Source: Clostridia bacterium
GTDB lineage: Bacteria > Bacillota > Clostridia > Christensenellales > QALW01
Assembly: GCA_017502165.1 (NCBI GenBank)
Contig: JAFVVO010000040.1
Span: forward strand, 1-53,591
DNA length: 53,591 nucleotides
Direction: 5' to 3'
Part shown: positions 24,456-32,264 of the stretch, piece by piece
Position numbering within the stretch: the stretch's first letter is position 1
Layout: the number at the start of each line of letters is the position of its first letter
Translations under genes and position numbers: made by a program
The notes under the pieces: model-generated
What the model was told of the DNA's origin: nothing
Seen by the model: the letters and a program-made list of their open reading frames with translations, nothing else
The model's database searches: none

Positions 24456-25477
24456 TTTCATTTGAAAGCGATTACATTAAAGGCGCACACAAGAAAATTT
24501 TAGAGAAACTTATTGAAACTAATGATGAGGCACTTTCGGGCTATAGCACCGATTCTTACTGCGCCTCAGCAAGAGAAAAGATTAAAGCGGCCTGCAAAAA
24601 GGACGATGCAGAGGTTTTCTTTTTAGTAGGCGGTACTCAGGCAAATCAGGTGGTAGTTTCTACCTGCCTTCGTCAGTTTGAAGGGGTGCTTTGCGCCAAA
24701 ACGGGACATATTAACGACCACGAAGCAGGTGCGGTAGAATTTACGGGACATAAAATTTTAGATTTACCTCAGCACAAAGGCAAAATCGACCCTGAGGAGT
24801 TAAAGGATTGGGTTGAAACCTTCTATGCTGACGATAACCGCGACCATAAGGTGTTTCCTAAAATGGTTTACATATCTCATCCTACCGAGTACGGCACCTT
24901 GTATTCGAAAAATGAGCTGGAACAAATCAGCAAAATCTGTAAAGATTTCAATATGATGCTCTTTATGGACGGTGCAAGACTTGGCTACGGGCTTATGAGC
25001 TGGGATACGGACGTTACCCTTGAGGACGTAGCAAATCTTTGTGACGTGTTCTACATCGGCGGAACAAAGGTAGGCGCGCTCTGCGGTGAAGCGGTGGTAT
25101 TTACCCACGCTAACGCTCCCGAACATTTTATGACTATGGTAAAACAGCACGGAGCTATGATTGCCAAGGGACGTCTTTTAGGTATTCAGTTTGACGTTTT
25201 GTTTACCGATAATCTTTATTTTGAAATCAGTAAGCACGCCATCGAAATGGCTAAAAAGCTGAAAGAGCTTTTCATTAAAAAGGGATATCAGTTCTTCCTT
25301 GAAACCAGCACCAACCAACAGTTTATAGTGCTTGAAAACAAGAAAATGGAAGAACTTAAAAAGAACGTGCGCTTCGGCTTCTGGGAGAAATACGACGATA
25401 ATCACACCGTAGTACGCTTCGCAACAAGCTGGGCAACCACCCAGGAGGATATTGATACGCTGGAAGAATTTATTTGA
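24452..25477 (+). CDS. Low-specificity L-threonine aldolase-like PLP enzyme
   Basis: 341 residues, beta-eliminating lyase/threonine aldolase family. The predicted reaction is L-threonine (or allo-threonine) to glycine and acetaldehyde, in the cytoplasm. Motifs: LVGGTQANQ near residue 60, HINDHEAGA (about 86-94), FMDGARLGYG with Asp173 for the PLP pyridine nitrogen, and YIGGTKVGAL with Lys206 as the PLP-binding lysine. The ATG overlaps the stop of the preceding gene by 4 bp. A related amino-acid specificity cannot be excluded. Confidence 0.85.
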   Translation: MISFESDYIKGAHKKILEKLIETNDEALSGYSTDSYCASAREKIKAACKKDDAEVFFLVGGTQANQVVVSTCLRQFEGVLCAKTGHINDHEAGAVEFTGHKILDLPQHKGKIDPEELKDWVETFYADDNRDHKVFPKMVYISHPTEYGTLYSKNELEQISKICKDFNMMLFMDGARLGYGLMSWDTDVTLEDVANLCDVFYIGGTKVGALCGEAVVFTHANAPEHFMTMVKQHGAMIAKGRLLGIQFDVLFTDNLYFEISKHAIEMAKKLKELFIKKGYQFFLETSTNQQFIVLENKKMEELKKNVRFGFWEKYDDNHTVVRFATSWATTQEDIDTLEEFI

Positions 25478-25504
25478 TGTAAGTGCAAAGGGGGGAGCTT
25501 CCAT

Positions 25505-25990
25505 ATGATAGAAAAATACATAAAAATATATCATAGGCGAAATTATTATTTGGCTTTAATGTGCTCAGTGATAGTTTTTATCCCATTTTTTGTTGTCTCT
25601 TTGATTTATGATGTTATCAAATATGATATTTTAATTGCGTTTTTGCCTTTTCCTATTGGTGCAATATTTGTTGCGCTTGCTTATTTATATACAATAAGGT
25701 TTAAGAAAATGATACAATACCAAGAACAACTTTATAATGCTGAATTTAACGATGAAGGAGTTGTTAATTTAGAAACTACATTGTATCTCTCAAAGGACTG
25801 GCTTATATGGGCGGGAAGTAGTGCTATTTATAAAAAACATATAAAAAATATCCGTTCTAAGGTGGAATATGGAAGAGCAGGGAGTTCAAACAAAGTAACT
25901 ATCACAACTGTTGATGGTAAAAAATATATTATATGGTGTTTCAGTGCGACAAATATATTAAAAATCAGGAGATGGATGAAGGAAAATTGA
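25505..25990 (+). CDS. Small membrane protein of unknown function (YcxB-like layout)
   Basis: 161 residues. Two hydrophobic segments (about 15-37 and 43-64) followed by a soluble C-terminal part with VTITTVDGKKYIIW and ATNILKIRRWM. This layout resembles YcxB-like proteins, but the match is only by eye. Good SD (GGGGGAG) 8 bp before the ATG, 27 bp after the aldolase gene, so it may belong to the same transcript, although its base composition is more AT-rich than the upstream genes. Confidence 0.65.
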   Translation: MIEKYIKIYHRRNYYLALMCSVIVFIPFFVVSLIYDVIKYDILIAFLPFPIGAIFVALAYLYTIRFKKMIQYQEQLYNAEFNDEGVVNLETTLYLSKDWLIWAGSSAIYKKHIKNIRSKVEYGRAGSSNKVTITTVDGKKYIIWCFSATNILKIRRWMKEN

Positions 25991-26024
25991 GCCATAAGGA
26001 TGATTTGCGTCTAACTGTAAAAAA

Positions 26025-26243
26025 ATGGATTACTTATTAGTCAAATCCTTATATTTTCAAAAATGGAAAGCACGCAGTCAAGAATGTGACCACGACCATT
26101 GTGAAATTTGTTGGGAAAAGCTTTCTGATTTTCCTGATACGTTACACGAAGGATATACAACGGAAGATAATAGATATTGGATATGTACCGAATGTTACAA
26201 TGATTTCAAAGAAATGTTCAAATGGAACCAAATAGATAAATAA
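26025..26243 (+). CDS. 72-residue Cys-rich protein, possible zinc ribbon
   Basis: Not recognised as a named family. It has CDHDHCEICW and WICTECYNDF: two Cys-x-x-Cys pairs plus His residues, as in small zinc-ribbon proteins. There is no strong SD before the ATG, so it may be translated by coupling or start differently. It is followed by a strong terminator shared with uvrC. Confidence 0.6.
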   Translation: MDYLLVKSLYFQKWKARSQECDHDHCEICWEKLSDFPDTLHEGYTTEDNRYWICTECYNDFKEMFKWNQIDK

Positions 26244-26244
26244 A

Positions 26245-26281
26245 CTAATCCCCGATAGATCGATGATTTATCGGGGATTAG
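26245..26281. terminator. Shared terminator between the Cys-rich gene and uvrC
   Basis: 13-bp perfect stem ctaatccccgata/tatcggggattag followed by CTTTTAATTTT on the plus strand and T-rich sequence on the minus strand. It serves both convergent genes. Confidence 0.9.
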
Positions 26282-26284
26282 CTT

Positions 26285-28102
26285 TTAATTTTCTTCCGAA
26301 TGGAAATAATTATAAACCGCTTCGGCACTTGATTTGTTCATAGATTTAACTTTTTCAAGCTCTTCAATTGAGGCCTGGCTGATTTTCGAAACTGTAGAAA
26401 ATGCCCGAAGCAATGCTTTCTTTCTTGTTGAGCCAATTCCTGCAATGTTATCAAGACGGGAAATAAGTGAGTTTTTGCCACGAAGTGAGCGGTGAAAGGT
26501 TATGGCAAAGCGGTGGGCTTCATCTCGGATAGCCTGCAAAATCTGCAAAGCAGGTGAAGAAAAGGGGAGAAGTAAGGGCAATGGTGAGTCGGGAAGATAA
26601 ATTTCCTCTAATTTTTCTGCCAAAGAAATAACGGGAATATTTACGTTTAATTCCGTTAAAATTTCCTTTGCAGAGCTTAACTGACCTTTGCCTCCGTCAA
26701 TTATTATTAAGTCAGGCAGCTTTTCAAAGCCTGCTTTTTTATTTTTCGCGTCTGTAAAGCGACGGAAAACTACCTCTCGCATAGAAGCGAAGTCGTTGTT
26801 GCCTTGATGAGTCTTAAATCTGCGGTATTCCTTTTTATCGGGTATGCCATCAGTAAAAACTACCATTGAAGCAACTGTGTCCGTACCTTGAATATGCGAA
26901 ATATCAAAGCACTCAAGTCTATGAGGAATATCCTTCAGCTTCAGCACCTCTTTTAAGGCGTTTAGTCCGTCTAAGATACGTTTTTGCTTAAAACTAATGC
27001 TCTTTTGAGATTTCTCGAATTTTTCTTGCGCGTTTTTATCTGCCATTAAGCAAAGCTCAAATTTCTTTCCGCGCTTCGCCTCAACGATTTTTACGGGCTT
27101 TTTGGCGGTGGAAAGCAGTAATTCCTCAATGGTGTCCTTATCTTCAAAACAAGTACGTGTTACTATTTCACGGGGCAGAACAACGCCCTGGGAATAATGT
27201 TGAATAATATATTTTGAAAGAAGCTCGCCTTCATTTTCGTATGAAACGTCCTGCTGTTCAAAGGTGTTTATGCCGATAAGTCTGCCTGAACGGATGAAAA
27301 GCGAGCAAACCACACCGTAACCGTTTTTAAGAACTGCGCCAAGCACGTCGATATCTTGATTTTTATCCAGAACGATTTTCTGTCTGTTAAGAATTTCGTT
27401 TGCCTTCTCAAGCTTATCACGAAGCTCTGCCGCCCGTTCAAAATCTAATTTATCAGATGCCTTTATCATTTTTTGTCGAATGATTTCAAGGGCATCTTTT
27501 TCATTTCCCTTCAAAAAGCCGACAATTTTTTTAACGTTCTTGTGATATGCTTCCTTAGAAGGATTGATGCAGGGGGCAGGGCAACGGTCAATGTGATACT
27601 TTAAGCAGGGGCGTACGTTGTGCTTTTTTGTAAAATCGTGGTTGCAGGTTTGAAGCGGATAAATTTCAAGGGCAATATCCCGGATAGCCTTTGCACTTCC
27701 TGCTCCAAAATAGGGACCAAAATAGGTTGCACCGTCAAAGGTCATTTTACGAGCAAGCTCTAACTTAGGATAAGCTTCCTTTGTGTTGATTCTAAGATAG
27801 GGATAACCCTTGTCGTCCTTAAGTAAAATGTTGTATTTAGGCTTGTATTTTTTTATCAGATTGTTTTCAAGCAACAATGCTTCCAACTCGTTAGAGGTCA
27901 CGATGTATTCAATAGAAGCAATGTTTTCAACTAATCTGCGTGTTTTAAGATTAAGGTCGCTTGAATGAAAATACGAACGTACACGGTTCTTTAACACTCT
28001 GGCTTTTCCTACGTAAATAACCGTTCCGTTCGCATCTGAATAAACGTACACTCCCGGCTCAGCCGGAAGTGCCTGTAAAGTTTTATTTATATCAAAATCC
28101 AT
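26285..28102 (-). CDS. uvrC: Excinuclease ABC subunit C (UvrC)
   Basis: 605 residues, full length. UvrC makes the two incisions around a lesion in nucleotide excision repair. N-terminal GIY-YIG domain (GVYVYSDANG, VIYVGKA; about 16-95), Cys-rich segment CNHDFTKK..RPCLKYHIDRCPAPC (about 153-180), UVR domain (about 205-240), RNase H-like second nuclease with FDISH (about 395) and IIIDGGKGQ, and C-terminal helix-hairpin-helix (NIAGIGSTRKKALL). It starts 1 bp after the arsR-like stop with no strong SD, so translational coupling is likely. Confidence 0.95.
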   Translation of the reverse strand: MDFDINKTLQALPAEPGVYVYSDANGTVIYVGKARVLKNRVRSYFHSSDLNLKTRRLVENIASIEYIVTSNELEALLLENNLIKKYKPKYNILLKDDKGYPYLRINTKEAYPKLELARKMTFDGATYFGPYFGAGSAKAIRDIALEIYPLQTCNHDFTKKHNVRPCLKYHIDRCPAPCINPSKEAYHKNVKKIVGFLKGNEKDALEIIRQKMIKASDKLDFERAAELRDKLEKANEILNRQKIVLDKNQDIDVLGAVLKNGYGVVCSLFIRSGRLIGINTFEQQDVSYENEGELLSKYIIQHYSQGVVLPREIVTRTCFEDKDTIEELLLSTAKKPVKIVEAKRGKKFELCLMADKNAQEKFEKSQKSISFKQKRILDGLNALKEVLKLKDIPHRLECFDISHIQGTDTVASMVVFTDGIPDKKEYRRFKTHQGNNDFASMREVVFRRFTDAKNKKAGFEKLPDLIIIDGGKGQLSSAKEILTELNVNIPVISLAEKLEEIYLPDSPLPLLLPFSSPALQILQAIRDEAHRFAITFHRSLRGKNSLISRLDNIAGIGSTRKKALLRAFSTVSKISQASIEELEKVKSMNKSSAEAVYNYFHSEEN

Positions 28103-28103
28103 C

Positions 28104-28460
28104 TTATTCGAAGTCGCTTACGTGAAGCATACCCTGAAGAAGAATCTGACCGATATGGTCGTCGTCAAGGGAATAATAAACTACCTTTGCATCTCTGCGG
28201 TACTTAACCACACGGCTGTTACGCAAGGTTTTCAACTGATGGGAAACAGTTGACTGATTCATATTAAGCGTTGCGGCAATATCCGAAACACACATTTCAT
28301 TCAAGGTGAGCAAATAAAGAATTTTAAGCCTTGATTCGTCAGAAAACAGCTTGAAGAAGTCAGCAAGACTCATCAATGAACGCTCGTCAATAAGTCTTTG
28401 TGACATAGTGTCAACCAATTCACTGTTAATTACAGGTCTGGATTCATTAATTTCACTCAT
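28104..28460 (-). CDS. ArsR-family winged-helix transcriptional regulator
   Basis: 118 residues. Winged-helix core with LADFFKLFSDESRLKILYLL, recognition helix NMNQSTVSHQLKTLRNSRVVKYRRDAKVVYYSL and a C-terminal helix with HIGQILLQGM. The segment MCVSDIAA contains a Cys near the start of the DNA-binding domain, as in metal- or redox-sensing members, but a full metal site is not evident. Cotranscribed with uvrC. Confidence 0.85.
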   Translation of the reverse strand: MSEINESRPVINSELVDTMSQRLIDERSLMSLADFFKLFSDESRLKILYLLTLNEMCVSDIAATLNMNQSTVSHQLKTLRNSRVVKYRRDAKVVYYSLDDDHIGQILLQGMLHVSDFE

Positions 28461-28476
28461 AATAATACTCCTAAAA

Positions 28477-28487
28477 CAACATTGTTG
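28477..28487. promoter_or_regulatory. Candidate autoregulatory operator of the arsR-like gene
   Basis: Palindrome caaca-t-tgttg between the -10 box and the SD; a repressor bound here would block its own transcription. Inferred from position only. Confidence 0.4.
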
Positions 28488-28492
28488 CTTAT

Positions 28493-28522
28493 AGTATAGC
28501 CCAAAAACGATAAATTTGTCAA
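28493..28522 (-). promoter_or_regulatory. Promoter of arsR-uvrC
   Basis: Perfect TTGACA (28517-28522), 18-bp spacer, TATACT (28493-28498) on the minus strand. Confidence 0.75.
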
Positions 28523-28581
28523 TACAAAATTAAGATATATTTTACAATATCTGCGCATATATTCATTTTGAGGTGTAAAAA

Positions 28582-29331
28582 ATGAAGAAATATTTGTATA
28601 TTTGCGCAATTGTTCTTATGACGGCTTTACTGGCAATAGAGTACGGGAATACCTTTTCCTCCGTAAGCGCCTTTGCAAATGCAGGGGGAAAGAAGCCCAT
28701 CTACAAGGTAGACACTCAAGAAAAAAAGGTGGCCATAAGTTTTGATGCGGCTTGGGGCGCAGACAAAACAGAAAAAATATTGGATATTCTTGATTCCTAC
28801 GAGGTACACGCAACGTTTTTTCTCGTGGGTTTCTGGGTGGAAAAATATCCCGAAATGGTTAAAGAAATAGATGCAAGGGGGTATGAAATAGGTAACCATT
28901 CACAAAATCATCCCCAAATGAGTAAGCTTAGCAAGGAACAAATGAAAAAGGAAATAACAAGCGTTAACGAAAAGATTTCGGCGCTTATCAATAAGACTCC
29001 CACCGTATTTCGACCGCCATTTGGAGATTATAACGATTGCGTTATAGAGACAATGCAGGAGCTGAATATGCACACGATTCAGTGGTCGATAGATTCTCTT
29101 GATTGGAAAGAGTTGGGAAAGGAGGCTTTAGTCAGCAGAGTGCTCAAAAAGGTTGAATGCGGAGATATAATTCTCTTTCATAATAACGCAAAATACACCC
29201 CCGACGCACTACCTGAAATTTTAGAAGAGCTGCAGGCAAGGGGCTTCAGCGTTTGCTCGGTAGGAGAGCTTATTTACAAGGAAAATTATTTCGTTAACAA
29301 TCAGGGAATTCAAAAAGAAAATTTACGGTAA
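28582..29331 (+). CDS. Polysaccharide deacetylase, PdaB-like
   Basis: 249 residues. N-terminal signal/anchor (about 5-30), then a NodB-homology domain: ISFDAAWG, FFLVGFWVEKYP, the metal-binding GNHSQNHP, VFRPPFGDYND, IQWSIDSLDW and ILFHNN. The first NodB motif reads FDAAWG instead of FDDG, as in PdaB-type proteins of spore-formers. Predicted to act outside the membrane on peptidoglycan or another N-acetylated polymer. No sporulation genes adjoin it. Start preceded by GAGGTG. Confidence 0.85.
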   Translation: MKKYLYICAIVLMTALLAIEYGNTFSSVSAFANAGGKKPIYKVDTQEKKVAISFDAAWGADKTEKILDILDSYEVHATFFLVGFWVEKYPEMVKEIDARGYEIGNHSQNHPQMSKLSKEQMKKEITSVNEKISALINKTPTVFRPPFGDYNDCVIETMQELNMHTIQWSIDSLDWKELGKEALVSRVLKKVECGDIILFHNNAKYTPDALPEILEELQARGFSVCSVGELIYKENYFVNNQGIQKENLR

Positions 29332-29464
29332 TATTTTCAAAATTTCACAATCAAATCAAAGGAAAAACACAAAAGAGGAATATAATAAAAGTAATAATTT
29401 AGTAATAATGTTCGTTACGAAAGAATATGGTTTAATGATTAAATACTATCAAGGAGGCAGTAAA

Positions 29465-30115
29465 ATGGTTCAGCCAACGAACAACAAAATTATTTTGTGC
29501 GGAAAAGTTATCGAAGAACCTCAGTTCAGCCACGAGGTGTTCGGAGAAAAATTCTACGTTTTCAAATTAGAGGTTAACAGACTTTCGGGGCAGGCAGACG
29601 TTTTGCCCGTTATGATTTCAGACAGACTCATTGCAAGTGACGCGCTTACCGTCGGGGAACGTTATATTGTAGAGGGACAGCTCCGTTCCTATAACATTAT
29701 TAAGGACAACAAAAGCAAGCTTCAGCTGCAAACCTTCGTGCGTGAAATTGCTCTCGCCGAAGATCAGGAGGATGTTAACAGTATTTCTCTTGACGGATAC
29801 ATCTGCAAAACTCCCATTTACCGTGTAACGCCCTTTTCCCGTGAAATTGCCGACGTTTTAATTGCAGTAAACCGCGCGTACGGCAAAAGTGATTATATTC
29901 CCACTATTTGCTGGGGCAGAAACGCAAGATACTGTCAGCAGTTAGAGGTGGGTGACGGTATCCGCGTTGAAGGCAGATTGCAAAGCCGACAGTATCAAAA
30001 GAAATTAGATGACGACACGGTTATAAATAAGACCGCCTACGAGGTTTCCGTTTCAAAGCTTCTGCGTGAAACCGCGCCGGAGCAAGAGGAAAATCAGGAC
30101 GAAAATTTTGCATAG
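29465..30115 (+). CDS. Single-stranded DNA-binding (OB-fold) protein, two-domain type
   Basis: 216 residues from the ATG at 29465, which has AAGGAGG 7 bp upstream; a start at 29408 would lie before this SD and is rejected. Two SSB-like beta modules: IILCGKVIEEPQFSHEVFGEKFYVFKLEV with GERYIVEGQLRSY, then LDGYICKTPIYRVTP with GDGIRVEGRLQSRQY. The C-terminus is acidic (EQEENQDENFA) but lacks the classic DDDIPF tip. The role could be replication, repair or recombination; which one is not clear. Confidence 0.75.
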   Translation: MVQPTNNKIILCGKVIEEPQFSHEVFGEKFYVFKLEVNRLSGQADVLPVMISDRLIASDALTVGERYIVEGQLRSYNIIKDNKSKLQLQTFVREIALAEDQEDVNSISLDGYICKTPIYRVTPFSREIADVLIAVNRAYGKSDYIPTICWGRNARYCQQLEVGDGIRVEGRLQSRQYQKKLDDDTVINKTAYEVSVSKLLRETAPEQEENQDENFA

Positions 30116-30125
30116 TTATAAAACA

Positions 30126-30151
30126 AAAACGGACAGAAAACTGTCCGTTTT
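30126..30151. terminator. Shared terminator between the SSB-like gene and rqcH
   Basis: Perfect stem aaaacggacag/ctgtccgtttt with a 4-nt loop and A/T flanks; works for both convergent genes. Confidence 0.88.
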
Positions 30152-30165
30152 CTTTATGAAGAAAA

Positions 30166-31842
30166 TCAGTCAATGCGTTTAATTTGCCGTATTAACGCTT
30201 CGTCGGGTGTTACAAAGCAGGTGGATTGGTTAGTGTAAATAACCTTTCCTAAGCCTGCTCCCGAGGGCTTTTTAACAAATCTGCGCAGGGTGTAATCAAC
30301 GGCAACGTTGGCGCTTTGCCGTGCCTTTGAATAGTACGCCGCAAGGAGCGCACCTTGGTTTACGGTTTCATCGTCGGGGGCGGAAGAGCGAATAATAACG
30401 TGGGAGCCGTGAACGTCCTTAACGTGCATCCAAAGGTCCTCGGAGTCGGCAATCTGAAGAGTTAATTTATCGTTCTGCATATTGTTTTTTCCAACCAGAA
30501 TTTCAATGCCCGTTGCAGACAAAAACCGCATAGGCTTGCTTTCGATTTTCTTCTGCTTTTCCTTTGGTGCAGTAACGTAGCCTGCCAAAATCAGCTCGGC
30601 ACGGATTTGTTCAATATCCTGCTCGTTTTCGCAGTTTTCGAGGTTTGTAAGCTGCTCGGAAAGGTAGTCAATATCCTTCTGCGTTTGGTCCATCTGACTG
30701 CACAAAAGGTGTGATGCGGTCTTTAATTTATTGTAGTGCTTAAAGTATTTTTGTGCGTTTGCGTTGGGGGAAATCGTGTTATCGAGTTCAATGGTGATTT
30801 CGTTCATTGAATCGTAGTAATTTTTTACCGTAACGGACGAGTCGCCACGCTTGATTAAAAACAGATTTGCAGTAATAAGCTCACCGAAAATGCGGAATTT
30901 TTCCATATCGGCACATTCAAGCAGCTTTTCGTGCTGCTGAGCGTTTTTCCGTTGCGCCTTTTCAAGTAAATTAGTCAGCTTTATTCTTAAACCGTGGGAA
31001 CGCTCACGAGTCCGCATAGCTCGGTCCCGAAGAGCAAAATAATCGTCAACGGCGTCAGATAAAAGAGTGCGTTTTTCCTGAAATTCAGGCAAAAATCTTG
31101 CCTGCTCAGTTGCAAAGAAATCTACGGGAAAGCCACTGTCATCAAGCAGCAAAACGGGGGAGAAATCCTTGGCTTTATAAGGCTTCATAAAAGCGGAAAA
31201 GCCCTCATTGAAGCCGTTTTCACTGATTAGATACGCTAACTCTTCAGCCGCTGAGGCAGAAAGACCCAAAAGCGTATCACCGATTTTTCTCGCTATAGGC
31301 TCTAATGCAGGAATGGAATCGGAAAAGGGGTCAAGCTTATTCTGTGATGGGGGAAGCTCATAGCTTAGACCCGGTTGAACAACACGCATACGGCTCATAA
31401 GGGAATTAACCCTGCGGATACTGTCAAAAATTTTGCCGTTTGAGTCGGTAAAGATTATGTTGCTGTGCTTGCCCATAATTTCAACGATAAGCCGTTTGGT
31501 TACGGGCTCGTTGAAGTCGTTAAGGCAGTCAAAGGAAAATAAGAGGATTCTTTCGTTGGAAATTTGCTTAATTTCAGCCAATCTGCCGCCGGTTAGGTGC
31601 TTGCGCAGAAGCATACAAAAGTTAGTTGGCGTCAAGGGATTCGGCTTTGAAAGGCGTGTTAAATTAACCCGAGCAAAGCTGGGGTTGGAGCAAAGCAAAA
31701 GTTTATAGTTTTCACCGTTATTACGGCACGCAATAACAAGCTCGTCCTTCTCGGGCTGATTGATTTTATCAATTCGCGCGCCGAGTAAAAGGGAATTGAG
31801 CTCGCAGACAATTGCGCCGATTGTAAGACCGTCCATTGGCAT
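30166..31842 (-). CDS. rqcH: Rqc2/RqcH homologue (NFACT, FbpA family)
   Basis: 558 residues. RqcH binds stalled 50S subunits and directs alanine tailing of nascent chains in bacterial ribosome quality control. NFACT-N domain with MDGLTIGAIVCEL and FCMLLRKHLTGGRL; a central coiled-coil (about 265-410); C-terminal NFACT-R domain with DLWMHVKDVHGSHVII and YYSKARQSANVAVDYT. Older names call it a fibronectin-binding protein. The start has GAGGT 7 bp upstream. A monocistronic unit. Confidence 0.92.
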   Translation of the reverse strand: MPMDGLTIGAIVCELNSLLLGARIDKINQPEKDELVIACRNNGENYKLLLCSNPSFARVNLTRLSKPNPLTPTNFCMLLRKHLTGGRLAEIKQISNERILLFSFDCLNDFNEPVTKRLIVEIMGKHSNIIFTDSNGKIFDSIRRVNSLMSRMRVVQPGLSYELPPSQNKLDPFSDSIPALEPIARKIGDTLLGLSASAAEELAYLISENGFNEGFSAFMKPYKAKDFSPVLLLDDSGFPVDFFATEQARFLPEFQEKRTLLSDAVDDYFALRDRAMRTRERSHGLRIKLTNLLEKAQRKNAQQHEKLLECADMEKFRIFGELITANLFLIKRGDSSVTVKNYYDSMNEITIELDNTISPNANAQKYFKHYNKLKTASHLLCSQMDQTQKDIDYLSEQLTNLENCENEQDIEQIRAELILAGYVTAPKEKQKKIESKPMRFLSATGIEILVGKNNMQNDKLTLQIADSEDLWMHVKDVHGSHVIIRSSAPDDETVNQGALLAAYYSKARQSANVAVDYTLRRFVKKPSGAGLGKVIYTNQSTCFVTPDEALIRQIKRID

Positions 31843-31980
31843 AGGGAATACCTCGCAGTAGCAAGAGTTAGTTTTGTTTCATTATACCACTAAAGGCGTT
31901 AAAGTAAAAGAAATATTTGCAATAAAGCGAGAAAAAAAGCAGTTTTTTGGAAAAGTTTATCAAAAATATGCTTTTTATGA

Positions 31981-32009
31981 TTGCACAAAAATATCAAATA
32001 TGTTATAAT
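31981..32009 (+). promoter_or_regulatory. Promoter of tig-clpP-clpX
   Basis: TTGCAC (31981-31986), 17-bp spacer, perfect TATAAT (32004-32009); gives a leader of about 250 nt. Confidence 0.75.
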
Positions 32010-32044
32010 TACTGCTGATTGTATTGATAATGATTATTGAATAT

Positions 32045-32223
32045 CGAGAAATTGATTAAATTTCTCGACAAAGCCGATTATAATCGGCTTTGCGTTGCAA
32101 AAACGTCTTAAAACGTTTTTGGCAACTTCCAAATCATTTCAAGGAATATGTTCAATTACCTGTGGTAATTGCTTGCGAATTCAAAGAATTCGCAGTCGAA
32201 ATAGGGCAAAGCCCAATTTCGAC
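32045..32223 (+). promoter_or_regulatory. Six consecutive hairpins in the tig leader
   Basis: Inverted repeats, all seen directly: 32045-32067 (cgagaaatt, 9 bp), 32069-32092 (perfect 24-bp palindrome, caaagccgatta arm), 32094-32126 (gttgc plus aaaaacgt with one bulged G), 32153-32171 (caattacc, 8 bp), 32174-32194 (tgcgaattc, 9 bp), 32195-32223 (gtcgaaat/gggc with one A-A mismatch). Their sequences differ from each other and they are not typical terminators. Could regulate stability or translation of the transcript, or be a non-coding RNA. Confidence 0.7.
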
Positions 32224-32264
32224 ATTAACATAATCATTATAATTTACTTGGAGGTAAATATTTT

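Larger units (their letters stand above)
31843..32264. other. Intergenic region between rqcH and tig with promoter and hairpin-rich leader
   Basis: 422 bp without a reading frame. The left part is AT-rich; the tig promoter is at 31981-32009, followed by the six-hairpin leader and then the SD of tig. Confidence 0.8.

Noticed and set aside
32045..32223. Possible CRISPR or REP-type repeat array
   Set aside because: The six hairpins differ in sequence and spacing, so there is no repeated unit.
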